64,000 nucleotides of DNA from an uncultured Oscillospiraceae bacterium. GTDB lineage: Bacteria; Bacillota; Clostridia; Oscillospirales; Ruminococcaceae. Numbering within the stretch: the first letter of the stretch is position 1; each line of letters begins with the position of its first letter. Position numbers and translations under genes: made by a program. The notes beneath the pieces are model-generated. The model was not told the origin of the DNA. It ran no database searches and saw only the letters and a list, made by a program, of their open reading frames with translations. Of the stretch, positions 49,114-59,332 are shown piece by piece. Location of the stretch: assembly GCA_934513685.1 (NCBI GenBank), contig CAKSWY010000013.1:6578-70577 (forward strand), read 5' to 3'.

Positions 49114-51384
49114 ATGAGCACGGTACAGGTGGCCGTGGACAATGCCACCTTCCATTTCGATAAGCTGTACACCTATCGGCTGCCCCCGCAGCTGGAAGGA
49201 CAGGTGTTTGAGGGCAGCATGGTTCTGGTGCCATTCGGCCGGGGCAACCGCCCCCGCATGGCGGTGGTGCTGGCCGTGGGGGAAGAACCGGCGGCGGAAA
49301 AGCCGGCGCGGCTGAAGGAGCTGTTTGCAGCAGCCCCGGAGCAGGCCCGGCTGACCCCGGATCTGCTGAAGCTGGTGCATTTTTTGAAGGAACGCACCTT
49401 CTGTACCTACTATGAGGCCGTGCGGGCCATCATTCCCTACGGGGCCCAGTACCGGCCCGAGCTGGTGGACGGCAAGCCCACCCTGCGGCGGCAGCTGCTT
49501 CGGCAGGAGGTGCGCTACCACCGCACGGCCCGGCCCGTGCAGGCCAGCGGCCGCATTACGGACAAACAGCGCACGGCCCTGAACCTTCTGGCGGCGGGCG
49601 GCCCCCAGACGGCGGCCCAGCTGGAAGCTCAGGGCGTGACCCGGGCGGTGCTGGAGGCCCTTTTGAAAAAGGGGCTGGCGGAAAAGCAGCGGGAGGATCA
49701 GGACGCCCGGCCGATGACAACGGCCGAAACTGCGGCCCCGGAACCGCCGCCTGCCCTCACCGAAGAGCAGCAGCGAGCTTACGACCAGCTGGCCCCGAAT
49801 CTAGAGGACCACGCCCCCCACGCGGCCCTGCTGTACGGGGTGACGGGCAGCGGCAAAACGCTGGTATTCCTTCAGCTGATCCGCCGCACGCTGGAGCTTG
49901 GGCGGCAGGCGCTGATTCTGGTGCCGGAGATCAGCCTGACGCCACAGATGATCCGCCGCCTGAAGGACACCTTCGGCGCGCGGGTGGCGGTGCAGCATTC
50001 GGCCCTCAGCAACACGGAGCGGCTGGTGCAGTGGCAGATGATCCAGCAGGGCGGGGCCGACATTGTGGTGGGCACCCGCAGTGCGATTTTTGCTCCGCTG
50101 CAGAACCTTGGCCTGATCATTCTGGATGAGGAGCAGGAGCACACCTACCGGTCGGAATCCGCCCCCCGCTATGCGGCCCACGATGTGGCCAAGGCGCGGG
50201 CGGCCCAGCACCGGGCGCTGCTGCTGTTTGCCTCCGCCACGCCCAGCATCGAGACCTTTCAGGCGGCCCGAACGGGGCGCTACCAGCTGGTGCGCCTGGC
50301 CCACCGGTACGAGGGCAGGCCGCTGCCCACGGTGGAGCTGGTGGATATGCGGCAGGAGCTGGCCAAGGGCAACCCGGGCGAGATCAGCCTGCCGCTGGCC
50401 CGGGCCATCGGCGAAAATCTGGAGGCCGGGCGGCAGACCATTCTGCTGCTGAACCGCCGGGGCTACCGCACGGTGGCCCAGTGTGCCGACTGCGGCAAGG
50501 TGCTGAAATGCACCAGCTGCAGCGTGCCGATGGTGTACCACAAGGCCCAGAACCGGCTGCTGTGCCACTACTGCGGGCGCACCATCACCCCGCCGCCCAC
50601 CGCCTGTCCGGAGTGCGGCGGCCCGTTGCGCTACACCGGCTTCGGCACCCAGAAGCTGGAAGAGGAGCTGGCCGGGCTGTTCCCCGCCGCCCGGCTGCTG
50701 CGCATGGATCAGGACACCACCAGCCAGAAAAACGCCCACGAGCGCAAGCTGGCCGCCTTTGCCCGGCAGGAGTACGACATCATGCTGGGTACCCAGATGG
50801 TGGCCAAGGGGCTGGATTTTGAAAAGGTCACCCTGGTGGGGGTGGTGGGCATTGACTCACTGCTCTTTTCCCAGAGCTTCCGCGCGTTTGAAACGGTGTT
50901 CAGCCTGGTGACCCAGGTGGTAGGCCGCGGCGGCCGGGCGGATATGCCGGGCCACGCCATCATTCAGACCTCGAACCCGGAGCACCCGGTGCTTCAGCTG
51001 GCCGCCCGGCAGGATTACGACGCCTTCTTTGAGCAGGAGGCGGCCTTCCGGCGGCTGGGGCTGTACCCGCCCTTCTGCAGCATCTGCGTGGTGGGCTTCA
51101 ACGGCGGGCAGGATGGGCAGACGCTGGCCGCCGCCGCCCGGTTTGCCGCCCTGCTTCGGCAGGAAGCCAGCCGCCAGCCGGATATGCCCCTGCGGGTGCT
51201 GGGGCCGGCCCCCATGAACATTCTGATGGTGAACGACCGTTACCGGTATAAGCTCACCATCAAATGCCGCAACGACCGGGCCTTCCGGGCCATGCTGGGG
51301 CGGGTGCTGGGCCTTTACAGCGATGAGGGTCTGCCCGCCCGCGCTGCGGTGACCGTGGACATGAACTCGGACGGAGACTTGTAA
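49114..51384 (+). CDS. priA: Primosomal protein N' (replication restart helicase)
   Basis: PriA reloads the replisome at stalled forks. The 756-residue protein has an N-terminal DNA-binding domain (VAVDNATFHFDKLYTYRLPP), Walker A GVTGSGKT and the helicase box LDEEQEHTYRS. Its zinc site is built from CADCGKVLKCTSC with CHYCGRT and CPECGG. GTQMVAKGLDFEKVTLVGVV and TQVVGRGGRADMPG complete it. TGGAGGGGAGGG precedes the start. Normal length. Confidence 0.97.
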   Translation: MSTVQVAVDNATFHFDKLYTYRLPPQLEGQVFEGSMVLVPFGRGNRPRMAVVLAVGEEPAAEKPARLKELFAAAPEQARLTPDLLKLVHFLKERTFCTYYEAVRAIIPYGAQYRPELVDGKPTLRRQLLRQEVRYHRTARPVQASGRITDKQRTALNLLAAGGPQTAAQLEAQGVTRAVLEALLKKGLAEKQREDQDARPMTTAETAAPEPPPALTEEQQRAYDQLAPNLEDHAPHAALLYGVTGSGKTLVFLQLIRRTLELGRQALILVPEISLTPQMIRRLKDTFGARVAVQHSALSNTERLVQWQMIQQGGADIVVGTRSAIFAPLQNLGLIILDEEQEHTYRSESAPRYAAHDVAKARAAQHRALLLFASATPSIETFQAARTGRYQLVRLAHRYEGRPLPTVELVDMRQELAKGNPGEISLPLARAIGENLEAGRQTILLLNRRGYRTVAQCADCGKVLKCTSCSVPMVYHKAQNRLLCHYCGRTITPPPTACPECGGPLRYTGFGTQKLEEELAGLFPAARLLRMDQDTTSQKNAHERKLAAFARQEYDIMLGTQMVAKGLDFEKVTLVGVVGIDSLLFSQSFRAFETVFSLVTQVVGRGGRADMPGHAIIQTSNPEHPVLQLAARQDYDAFFEQEAAFRRLGLYPPFCSICVVGFNGGQDGQTLAAAARFAALLRQEASRQPDMPLRVLGPAPMNILMVNDRYRYKLTIKCRNDRAFRAMLGRVLGLYSDEGLPARAAVTVDMNSDGDL

Positions 51385-51595
51385 ACGGGCAAAAAGAACC
51401 ACGAAAAAACGAGAAACCCGGGGCAAAAGAAATTTTCTTTCCCGCTGGCTCGTTTTAATAAAAGGCGGCATTGGCCGCAAAAACACGAAAAAAGATTTTA
51501 AGGCAGCGCCGCAGGCCGCAGAAATGCCGCTTGTGCGCCGCTGCCAAAAATAAACGGCGGGCCGCGAAGGCCGCGCCCACAGGAGGATTTTAATT

Positions 51596-52105
51596 ATGGC
51601 TCTGCGTTATATTGTACAGGACGGCGATCCCATTCTGAAAAAGGTCTGCCGCCCGGTGACCAAGTTTGACGACCGTCTGGCTACCTTGCTGGATGATATG
51701 AAGGAAACCTTGGCCGATGCCAACGGCTACGGCCTGGCCGGCCCTCAGGTGGGCGTGATGCGCCGGGTGTTCATCAGCATTGACGAGCGGGACATCCCCG
51801 AGGGGCAGGAGGATACCGCGCCCCTGAAGTTCATCGAGTTCGTGAACCCGGAAATTCTGGAGGAGTCCGACGAGATGGTGACCATGTACGAAGGCTGCCT
51901 GTCCTTCCCCGGCCGCAACGGCGAGATCGCCCGGCCCAAGTGGGTGAAGGCCCGCGCCTTTGACCGGTACGGCAACCCCTTCGAGATCGAAGCCGAGGGT
52001 ATGCTGGCCCGGTGCATCTGCCATGAGTCCAACCATCTGGACGGCATCACCATCATGGATCTGGCCACCCATTTCTATGAGGACAACGAAGAGGAAGAGA
52101 ACTGA
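51596..52105 (+). CDS. def: Peptide deformylase
   Basis: Removes the formyl group from nascent proteins. The 169 residues contain the three motifs GYGLAGPQVG, EGCLSFPG with the metal Cys, and CHESNHLDG, the HExxH-type motif. The C-terminus is acidic. CAGGAGGATTTTA precedes the start. Its stop and the fmt start share one base (TGATG). Confidence 0.97.
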   Translation: MALRYIVQDGDPILKKVCRPVTKFDDRLATLLDDMKETLADANGYGLAGPQVGVMRRVFISIDERDIPEGQEDTAPLKFIEFVNPEILEESDEMVTMYEGCLSFPGRNGEIARPKWVKARAFDRYGNPFEIEAEGMLARCICHESNHLDGITIMDLATHFYEDNEEEEN

Positions 52106-53025
52106 TGCGCATTTTGTTCATGGGAACCCCGGACATTGCCGCCCAGAGTCTGGAGGCGCTGTACGCCGCCGGGCATGAGATCTGCGGCGTGTTTACCCGG
52201 GAGGACAAACCCGTGGGCCGCAAGCAGGTGCTCACCGCGCCGCCGGTCAAGCAGCTGGCGCTGGCCCACGGCACCCCGGTGTATCAGCCCCGTACTCTGC
52301 GGGATGGCAAGGCTGCCGAGGACATCCGCGCCCTTGCGCCGGAGCTGATCGTGGTGGTGGCCTATGGGCGCATTCTGCCGTCGGAAGTGTTGGCGATTCC
52401 CCCAAAGGGCTGCATCAACCTGCACGTTTCGCTGCTGCCCAAATACCGGGGCAGTGCGCCCATCCAGTGGGCGGTCATCCACGGCGACAAAACCACCGGC
52501 GTGACCATTATGCAGCTGGACGAAGGGCTGGACACCGGCGACATCCTGATGGTGCAGCCGGTGGACATTGGCCCGGAGGAGACCAGCGGCCAGCTGTTTG
52601 ACCGGGTGGCCGCGGTGGGGGCCGAGACCCTCTGCCGCTGCATTGAAGAGATCGCCGCGGGCCGGGCCGTGCCCACCCCTCAGAACCACGAAAAGGCCAC
52701 GCTGGCCCCGCCCCTCACCAAGGAGATGGCCCGCTTTGCCTTTGACCAGCCCGCCCAGGTGATTCACGACCAGGTGCGGGGTATGAACCCCTGGCCCGCC
52801 GCTTATTTTGAGTGTGAGGGCAAAAAGGTGAAGGTGCTGGGCAGCCGGGTGCACCCCGGCGAAGAGGCGGCCCCCGGAACGGTGCTGAGCACGAAGCCTC
52901 TGGTGGTGCAGTGCGGCGAGGGCGCGCTGGAGCTGTGCCAGGTGGTGCCGGAGGGCAAAAAGCCCATGGAGGGCACCGCCTGGGCCGCCGGCCGCCGCTT
53001 AAAGGCCGGAATGCCGGTGCTGTAA
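52105..53025 (+). CDS. fmt: Methionyl-tRNA formyltransferase
   Basis: Fmt formylates initiator Met-tRNA. The 306-residue protein begins MRILFMGTPDIAAQSLEALY. It has VVVAYGRILP, the catalytic CINLHVSLLPKYRGSAPIQW, GVTIMQLDEGLDTGDIL and a C-terminal OB-like domain with RGMNPWPAAYFECEGKKVKV. It is coupled to def, its functional partner. Confidence 0.97.
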   Translation: MRILFMGTPDIAAQSLEALYAAGHEICGVFTREDKPVGRKQVLTAPPVKQLALAHGTPVYQPRTLRDGKAAEDIRALAPELIVVVAYGRILPSEVLAIPPKGCINLHVSLLPKYRGSAPIQWAVIHGDKTTGVTIMQLDEGLDTGDILMVQPVDIGPEETSGQLFDRVAAVGAETLCRCIEEIAAGRAVPTPQNHEKATLAPPLTKEMARFAFDQPAQVIHDQVRGMNPWPAAYFECEGKKVKVLGSRVHPGEEAAPGTVLSTKPLVVQCGEGALELCQVVPEGKKPMEGTAWAAGRRLKAGMPVL

Positions 53026-53081
53026 GCGGGCCGCATGGGCAGGGCTAAACGGCACAGCGCCGCTTCTTTGCGCAGAACGCG

Positions 53082-53117
53082 CTGCAATTAAATCGCCCAA
53101 AAGGGCTTTTTGCAGGT
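53082..53117 (+). terminator. Possible weak terminator after fmt
   Basis: CTGCAA and TTGCAG bracket GCCC-AAAA-GGGC followed by TTTTT. Small, but in the right place in the 200-base gap before rsmB. Confidence 0.5.
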
Positions 53118-53227
53118 TTGCGATACCCGATCAACGATGAAACAGGCCGGGCAGTTTTGCCCCGGCCGTGAAGGAACGACAAAGGCCGGCCGGAGACAGA
53201 CTTGCGTTTCGGCGGGGAAAGGAAAGC

Positions 53228-54526
53228 ATGGACAAGGCACGCTATACGGCTGTTTGTGCGCTGATGCGCCAGGAGAAAAACGGATATTCCAACTTGGTTC
53301 TGGACGGAATGCTGGAAAAAAGCCAGCTGCCCCCGCGGGACCGGGCCTTTGCAAGTATGCTGTTTTACGGCACGCTGGAGCATCTGCTCACGCTGGATGC
53401 CTGCCTGAGCGCCTGCCTGCAAAAGCCGCTGGCCAAGCTGGACCCCCAGGTGCGGGCGGTGCTGCGGTGCGGCTTGTATCAGATCAAGTACACGGATGTG
53501 CCCACTTCGGCGGCGGTGAATGAGTCGGTGAATCTGACCAAGAACCTGGGCAAAACCAGTGCCTCGGGCCTGGTGAACGCGGTTCTGCGCCGCGCTGGCA
53601 ATGTTCAGCTCGGCCCCTTTGCCGATGAGGTGGAGCGGCTGAGCGTGACCTGCTCGGTCAGCCGGCCGGTGGCGGCGCTGCTGAAAAAGCATTACCCCAG
53701 CCAGGCTGAGCAGATCATGGCGGCGTTTGCACGGCAGGCCCCCACGGCCCTTCGGGTGAATACCCTGAAAACCACCCCGGCCGCCCTCATTGCCCAGCTG
53801 AAGCAGGAGGGCACGGAGGCGGTGGAAGGCCCGGTGCCCGGCAGTCTGCTGGCGAAGTTTGAGGGCAGCCCGGCGGCCACCAAGGCCTTTGCACGGGGGC
53901 TGTACCATGTGCAGGGCCTGGCCTCACAGCTGGCAGCCCTGAGCCTGGACGCCCAGCCGGGGCAGAAGGTGCTGGACCTGTGTGCGGCCCCCGGCGGCAA
54001 AACGGTGACGCTGGCTCAGTGCATGAACAATGAGGGCCGGCTGTACAGCTGCGATGTGGCCATCAACCGGCTGCAGCTCATCTTCCGCAGCTTAGAGCGG
54101 TGCCACATCACCAATACTATCGTTACCCGGCAGGATGCCGCCCAGTACAACCCGGAGCTTTGCGAGGCCGACCGGGTGCTGTGCGACGTGCCCTGCTCGG
54201 GCCTGGGCATTCTGGCCAAAAAGCCGGACATCCGCTATAAAACGCTGGAGGGACTGGAGGAGCTGTGCGCTCTGCAGGCGAAGATCCTGCGCACCGCTGC
54301 GGGCTATGTCAAGCCCGGCGGGCGGCTGGTGTACTCCACCTGCACCATCAACCCCATGGAGAACGAAGAGATCATCCGGGCCTTTTTGAAGGAACAGCCG
54401 GGCTGGCGCCTAGCCGCCCCCTGGATGACGCCCCCCACCGCCCGGGTGAGCAATGGCGGAATGACCCTGCTGCCGGACGGCGAGGGAATGGACGGCTTTT
54501 TCATTGCCGTACTGGAGAAGGATTGA
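53228..54526 (+). CDS. rsmB: 16S rRNA (cytosine-967-C5)-methyltransferase RsmB
   Basis: The start at 53228 (MDKARYTAVCALMRQEKNGY) with GGGAAAGGAAAG upstream gives 432 residues. Residues 1-140 form the NusB-like RNA-binding domain (RDRAFASMLFYGTLEHLLTL). The methyltransferase has SAM motif VLDLCAAPGGKT, the first catalytic Cys in CDVPCSGLGILAKKPDIRYK and the second in YSTCTINPMEN. It ends two bases before rlmN. Confidence 0.97.
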   Translation: MDKARYTAVCALMRQEKNGYSNLVLDGMLEKSQLPPRDRAFASMLFYGTLEHLLTLDACLSACLQKPLAKLDPQVRAVLRCGLYQIKYTDVPTSAAVNESVNLTKNLGKTSASGLVNAVLRRAGNVQLGPFADEVERLSVTCSVSRPVAALLKKHYPSQAEQIMAAFARQAPTALRVNTLKTTPAALIAQLKQEGTEAVEGPVPGSLLAKFEGSPAATKAFARGLYHVQGLASQLAALSLDAQPGQKVLDLCAAPGGKTVTLAQCMNNEGRLYSCDVAINRLQLIFRSLERCHITNTIVTRQDAAQYNPELCEADRVLCDVPCSGLGILAKKPDIRYKTLEGLEELCALQAKILRTAAGYVKPGGRLVYSTCTINPMENEEIIRAFLKEQPGWRLAAPWMTPPTARVSNGGMTLLPDGEGMDGFFIAVLEKD

Positions 54527-54528
54527 CC

Positions 54529-55566
54529 ATGGAAAAGCAGTGCATTTCATCCCTGAGCCTGGAAGAACTGGGCGGCGTGGTTCGCGAAATGGGCCAGCCG
54601 GCCTTTCGGGCCAAGCAGATTTTTCATTGGCTGCACCAGAAGCAGGTGACGGCCTTTTCCCAGATGACCGACCAGCCCAAGGCCCTGTTGGCCAAGCTGG
54701 AGGAGAACTGGTTTATCGCGGCGCCTCAGATCCGCCGCCGTCAGCAGTCCAAGGACGGTACGGTGAAGTATCTGTTCCAGCTGGCGGACGGCAACTGCAT
54801 CGAAACGGTGGTGATGCGCTACCACTATGGCAACACGGTGTGCGTGTCCACCCAGGTGGGCTGCCGCATGGGCTGCCGGTTCTGCGCCTCCACCCAGGCG
54901 GGCCGGGTGCGCAACCTGATGGCGGGCGAAATCGCGGCCGAGGTGTACGCTGCCCAGAGGGACATTGGGGAGCGGATCTCCCACATTGTGCTCATGGGCA
55001 TCGGCGAGCCGCTGGACAACTACGAGGAGGTTCTGCGCTTTCTGCACCTCATCAGCCACCCGGAAGGGGCCAACATCGGTATGCGGAACATCAGCCTGTC
55101 CACCTGCGGCCTTGTGCCCATGATCGACCGGTTGGCGCAGGAGAAGCTGCAGCTCACCCTGTCCATCTCGCTGCACGCGCCGAACAACGCCTTGCGCAGC
55201 AGCATGATGCCGGTGAACGACGCCTATCCGGTGGAGCAGCTCATCGCCGCCTGTCGCCGCTATCAGACCACCACTGGCCGGCGCATCAGCTTTGAATATT
55301 CCATGGTGCGGGGCGTGAACGACTCGGAGACCATCGCCCGCCAGCTGGCCGGGCTGATTCGGGGCATGGGGGCGCACGTCAACCTGATTCCCATCAATCC
55401 GGTGGACGGCAGCCCCTATTCCGCCAGCGATGCGGAGAATGTGCGCCGCTTCCAGCAGAAGCTGGAGGAGCTTGGCGTAAACGCCACCGTGCGCCGCCGC
55501 CTGGGCAGCGACATCAGCGCCGCCTGCGGCCAGCTGCGCCGGGAGGATGCCCGCGCCGGGGAATGA
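54529..55566 (+). CDS. rlmN: Dual-specificity RNA methyltransferase RlmN (radical SAM)
   Basis: RlmN methylates C2 of A2503 in 23S rRNA and A37 of some tRNAs. The start at 54529 has TGGAGAAGG upstream; 345 residues. The radical SAM cluster motif lies in CRMGCRFCASTQAGRVRNL. GIGEPLDNYEEVLRFLHLIS, NISLSTCGLVPMIDRLA and GVNDSETIARQLAGL are characteristic. The resolving Cys lies near the end in SAACGQLRRE. Confidence 0.97.
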   Translation: MEKQCISSLSLEELGGVVREMGQPAFRAKQIFHWLHQKQVTAFSQMTDQPKALLAKLEENWFIAAPQIRRRQQSKDGTVKYLFQLADGNCIETVVMRYHYGNTVCVSTQVGCRMGCRFCASTQAGRVRNLMAGEIAAEVYAAQRDIGERISHIVLMGIGEPLDNYEEVLRFLHLISHPEGANIGMRNISLSTCGLVPMIDRLAQEKLQLTLSISLHAPNNALRSSMMPVNDAYPVEQLIAACRRYQTTTGRRISFEYSMVRGVNDSETIARQLAGLIRGMGAHVNLIPINPVDGSPYSASDAENVRRFQQKLEELGVNATVRRRLGSDISAACGQLRREDARAGE

Positions 55567-55670
55567 ACCGGCAGTAATAAATGCTTCCGCGGCCGGTGTG
55601 CTGCGGAAAAGGCCCATCCCAGAGGGTGCGTTTTAAAGCGCACAGGGTTCCACCCAAGGGAGGAAATTGG

Positions 55671-56411
55671 ATGAAGATCACAGCAAAAACCGACATTGGC
55701 CGGGTGCGCGCAGAAAATCAGGATTGCTATCGGGCCGTCCGCTTTGCAGACGGTTCCGCCTGGGCACTGGTGTGCGACGGCATGGGTGGGGCGAACAGCG
55801 GCCGCCTGGCTGCCCACCTGGCGGCGGATGCCATGGAGGCCTATTGGCAGGCTCATCCGGGCGAACCGGCCCCCGGCAAGGAAGAGGCCTTCCTGATGGA
55901 GGGCTTTCAGGTGATGAACCAGTGCATCTGGCACCACGCCGCCCAGAACGAAGAGGACGAGGGCATGGGCACCACGGGCGTGTGCGCCTATGCTCACGGC
56001 AGCCAGGCACACATTGTGCACGTGGGCGATTCCCGGGCGTATCTCTTCCGGGAAGGGCAGCTCACCCAGCTCACACGGGATCATTCCATGGTGCAGCAGC
56101 TGGTGGAGGCCGGCAGCATTACGCCGGAGCAGGCCGCCAGCCACCCCGGCAAAAACCTCATCACCCGGGCGCTGGGCGTGCGGGAGGATGTGCGGCCGGA
56201 GTACCAGCAGCTGGAGCTGAAGGCGGGCGACAAGCTGCTTTTGTGCACCGATGGTCTGACCAATATGGTGCCGGATGAGGCCATTGCAGCTGCGCTTTCA
56301 AACACCGGCTTTTTTGCGGCGGCGGAGCGCCTTGTGCAGATGGCCCTGGAAGGCGGCGGCACCGACAATGTGACGGTGCTGCTGCTGGGCATGGAACCTA
56401 CGGAGGGGTAA
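55671..56411 (+). CDS. prpC: PP2C-type serine/threonine phosphatase (Stp/PrpC)
   Basis: Dephosphorylates proteins modified by the adjacent PASTA kinase. The start at 55671 has GGGAGGAAATTGG upstream; 246 residues. PP2C metal motifs are DIGRVRAENQDCYR, VCDGMGGANSGRLAAH, GTTGVCAYAHG with VHVGDSRAY, and LLLCTDGLTNMVPDEAI with GGTDNVTVLLL. It ends one base before prkC. Confidence 0.97.
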   Translation: MKITAKTDIGRVRAENQDCYRAVRFADGSAWALVCDGMGGANSGRLAAHLAADAMEAYWQAHPGEPAPGKEEAFLMEGFQVMNQCIWHHAAQNEEDEGMGTTGVCAYAHGSQAHIVHVGDSRAYLFREGQLTQLTRDHSMVQQLVEAGSITPEQAASHPGKNLITRALGVREDVRPEYQQLELKAGDKLLLCTDGLTNMVPDEAIAAALSNTGFFAAAERLVQMALEGGGTDNVTVLLLGMEPTEG

Positions 56412-56412
56412 A

Positions 56413-58314
56413 ATGGACAATTTGATCGGTAAAAAGCTGGACGGCCGTTACCTGCTGGAAGAGCTGGTGGGCGAGGGCGGCATGGCCAACGTCTACCGGG
56501 CCATGGACCTGAAGGAACAGCGCACGGTCGCGGTGAAAATTCTGAAGGAAGAGTGCACCGAGAGTGAAGAGATGGTGCGCCGCTTCAAAAATGAATCCAA
56601 GGCCATTTCCATCCTGAACCATCCCGGCATTGTAAAAGTGTATGATGTATCGGTGACGGATAAGATTCAGTACATGGTGATGGAGTATGTGGACGGCATT
56701 ACGCTGAAAGAGTACCTGTCGCTGCGGGGCGGCCCCCTGACCTGGAAGGAGACCCTGCATTTCATCACCCAGGTGCTGGAGGCGCTGAGCCACGCCCACA
56801 GCAAGGGCGTGGTGCATCGGGACGTAAAGCCGCAGAACATCATGCTGCAGTCCAACGGTCAGGTCAAGCTGATGGATTTCGGCATTGCCCGCTTCTCCCA
56901 GGCGGAAAACTATGCCCTGGGGGATAAGGCAATCGGCTCGGTGCATTACATCAGCCCGGAGCAGGCCAAGGGAATGCCCACTGACGCCACCACCGACATT
57001 TACTCGGTGGGCGTGATGATGTATGAGATGCTTTCGGGCAAGCTCCCGTTTGAGTCGAACAGTGCGGTTTCGGTGGCCATCAAGCAGATCTCGGACGAGG
57101 CGGTGCCCCTGAGCAAGCTGATGCCGGACCTGCCGACGGGCCTTTCGAAAATTTGCTGCAAGGCCATGGCCAAGGATCATCGGGACCGCTACCAGAGCGC
57201 CCCGGCCATGCTGGAGGCCATCCGCCAGTTCAAGCAGGACCCCAGCATTCAGTTTGAGTACAAATATCTGGGCGATGCGGCCCCCACCCCGGTGAGCCGC
57301 CCCGCTGCCCGGCCCGCGAGACAGAACAAAAAAGCAGGAAGTGAATCGACCATGGCAGAAACCGGTGCCCACAAGGGCAAGGCGGCCCCGAAATCCGCCC
57401 CGAAAGCGGCCCCCCGCAAGGGCCGGAAGCGCAAAAACGGCAGTTACTTCATCCCGGCCATGGCAGGCATGGCCATGGCGTTTTTGATCGGCTCCATCGT
57501 GCTGTGCTACCTGATCTTCACCAACTCCACCAACGCCCTGTTCAGCAACCGGGAGGATGTGGACCTGGTGAATTTTGTGGGCATGAGCAAGTCCGATGTG
57601 GAGGGCAATTCCGATTACAGCAAAAAGTTCTCCATCACCTATGTGGAGGAGTACAACTCCAACTATGAGGAGGGCTACATTTACAGCCAGACGCCCAAGC
57701 CCCCCCGCACCGTGAAGGCGGGCCAGAAGGTCACCCTGAAGGTGAGCCTGGGCACCCTGTGGGTACAGGTGAAGGACGTGACCAACATGAGCCAGGACCA
57801 GGCCGTGGAGACCCTGCGGGAGCAGGGGCTTTCGGTGGTGCAGCGCCTGACCGTGGACGACAGTGTGCCCGTGGGCACCGTGATCCGCACCGAGCCGGAG
57901 GCCGGCACCTCGCTGGCCAGCGGCGCCCAGGTGATCGTGTACGTGAGCAAGCAGCAGGTGGACATCAACCGCACGGTGCCCAACCTGATCGGCCTGAGCA
58001 GCCAGGAGGACGCCGTGACCAGCCTGCGCAGTGCAAACCTGCGCATCGGCAGCGTGACGGAGACCTACAGCGACCTTCCGGCCGGTACCATTGTGGACCA
58101 GAGCCCCGCCGCAGGCAGCAAGGTGCGCATGAACAGCGGCGTCAACGTGGCCATCTCCATCGGGCCGGAACCGGCCGCCAGCGAAGATCAGGGCTGGTGG
58201 GATGAGGACGGCAACTACCATGAGCCGGACCACAGTGACGAAGAAGACGACAGCGAAGACGAAAACAACGAGAACAGCTCCGACGAAGGCGATTCCGCCA
58301 GCAGCGGAGAATGA
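56413..58314 (+). CDS. prkC: PASTA-domain serine/threonine kinase PrkC
   Basis: A membrane kinase that senses peptidoglycan fragments and controls wall growth and, in spore formers, germination. The cytosolic kinase has GEGGMANVYRA, Lys42, HRD at 135-137 and DFG at 155-157. A basic, Ala/Pro-rich juxtamembrane part leads to one membrane helix (about 355-377). Three extracellular PASTA repeats follow (about 385-450, 455-518, 520-583), for example VPNLIGLSSQEDAVTSL. The last 50 residues are a very acidic tail rich in Asp, Glu and Ser. 633 residues in all. Coupled to prpC. Confidence 0.97.
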   Translation: MDNLIGKKLDGRYLLEELVGEGGMANVYRAMDLKEQRTVAVKILKEECTESEEMVRRFKNESKAISILNHPGIVKVYDVSVTDKIQYMVMEYVDGITLKEYLSLRGGPLTWKETLHFITQVLEALSHAHSKGVVHRDVKPQNIMLQSNGQVKLMDFGIARFSQAENYALGDKAIGSVHYISPEQAKGMPTDATTDIYSVGVMMYEMLSGKLPFESNSAVSVAIKQISDEAVPLSKLMPDLPTGLSKICCKAMAKDHRDRYQSAPAMLEAIRQFKQDPSIQFEYKYLGDAAPTPVSRPAARPARQNKKAGSESTMAETGAHKGKAAPKSAPKAAPRKGRKRKNGSYFIPAMAGMAMAFLIGSIVLCYLIFTNSTNALFSNREDVDLVNFVGMSKSDVEGNSDYSKKFSITYVEEYNSNYEEGYIYSQTPKPPRTVKAGQKVTLKVSLGTLWVQVKDVTNMSQDQAVETLREQGLSVVQRLTVDDSVPVGTVIRTEPEAGTSLASGAQVIVYVSKQQVDINRTVPNLIGLSSQEDAVTSLRSANLRIGSVTETYSDLPAGTIVDQSPAAGSKVRMNSGVNVAISIGPEPAASEDQGWWDEDGNYHEPDHSDEEDDSEDENNENSSDEGDSASSGE

Positions 58315-58322
58315 GGCAGGGC

Positions 58323-59192
58323 ATGAGTTATATCACCAAGGGCATCGGCGGCTTCTATTATGTGCAGACGGGTACGGAGATCGTGGAGTGCAAGGCCAAG
58401 GGCATTTTCCGCAAGCGGCACATCACGCCTGTGGCCGGGGATGAGGTGCAGCTGGAGCAGGAGGCGGGCCAGTGGGTCATCGCCGAGATCCTGCCCCGCA
58501 GGAACGTGTTCATCCGGCCGCCTGTCGCCAACCTGGATGTGCTGTTCATTGTGGCCAGCACCGTGCAGCCGGTACCCAGCACCCTGGTGCTGGATAAGCT
58601 CACCGCCATTGCGGTGGATAAGGGCGTTCAGCCGGTGATCGTGTGCACAAAGGGCGATTTGGCCAGCGCCGACAGCCTGGCGGAGATCTACGAAAAAACG
58701 CCCATTCCGTTCATCAAAGTGGATTACAAAACCGGCGCGGGGCTGGACGAACTGCGGGGCTGGATCGCCGGGCGGCTGTGTGCCTTCTGCGGCAACTCCG
58801 GCGTGGGCAAATCCACCCTGATGAATGCGCTTGCCCCGGAGCTGGCCCAGCAGACCGGCAGCATCAGCCAGAAGCTGGGCCGCGGCCGCCATACCACCCG
58901 GGAAGTGGAGATTTTTGAGGTGCTGGGCGGCCGGGTGGCCGATACCCCCGGCTTCGCAAGCCTGGACACCCTGCGGGCCTGCTACATCCCCAAGGAGAAC
59001 CTGCAGCACGCCTTCCCGGAGTTCGAGCCGTATTTCGGGCAGTGCCAGTTCACCGGCTGTGCCCACCGGGGCGAAAAGGGCTGTGCCGTCAAGCAGGCGC
59101 TGGAGGCGGGCGAAATTATACCCACCCGCTACGACAGCTACGCCGCCATGTACGACGAGGCCAAGCAGGTGAAGGAGTGGGAGCTGCGCTGA
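58323..59192 (+). CDS. rsgA: Ribosome small-subunit GTPase RsgA
   Basis: RsgA checks late 30S assembly. The start at 58323 (MSYITKGIGGFYYVQTG) matches the family and has GAGGCAGGG upstream; an ATG at 58311 overlapping the prkC stop is the alternative. An OB domain (residues 1-70) is followed by a circularly permuted GTPase with TKGD, NSGVGKSTLMNAL and DTPGFASLD. A C-terminal zinc domain has CQFTGCAHRGEKGCAV. 289 residues. Confidence 0.96.
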   Translation: MSYITKGIGGFYYVQTGTEIVECKAKGIFRKRHITPVAGDEVQLEQEAGQWVIAEILPRRNVFIRPPVANLDVLFIVASTVQPVPSTLVLDKLTAIAVDKGVQPVIVCTKGDLASADSLAEIYEKTPIPFIKVDYKTGAGLDELRGWIAGRLCAFCGNSGVGKSTLMNALAPELAQQTGSISQKLGRGRHTTREVEIFEVLGGRVADTPGFASLDTLRACYIPKENLQHAFPEFEPYFGQCQFTGCAHRGEKGCAVKQALEAGEIIPTRYDSYAAMYDEAKQVKEWELR

Positions 59193-59332
59193 GCCGCCCC
59201 TGAAACAAAAACCAGAAAACCGCCGTTTGGGCGCGGGGCAGAACCAAGGCCCTGCCCGAGCGGCGGCTTTTTAAAATCCGGCCGCGCGCCCTCTGTATTG
59301 GGGCGGCCGGAGCGAAAGAGGAGAGAACCCAT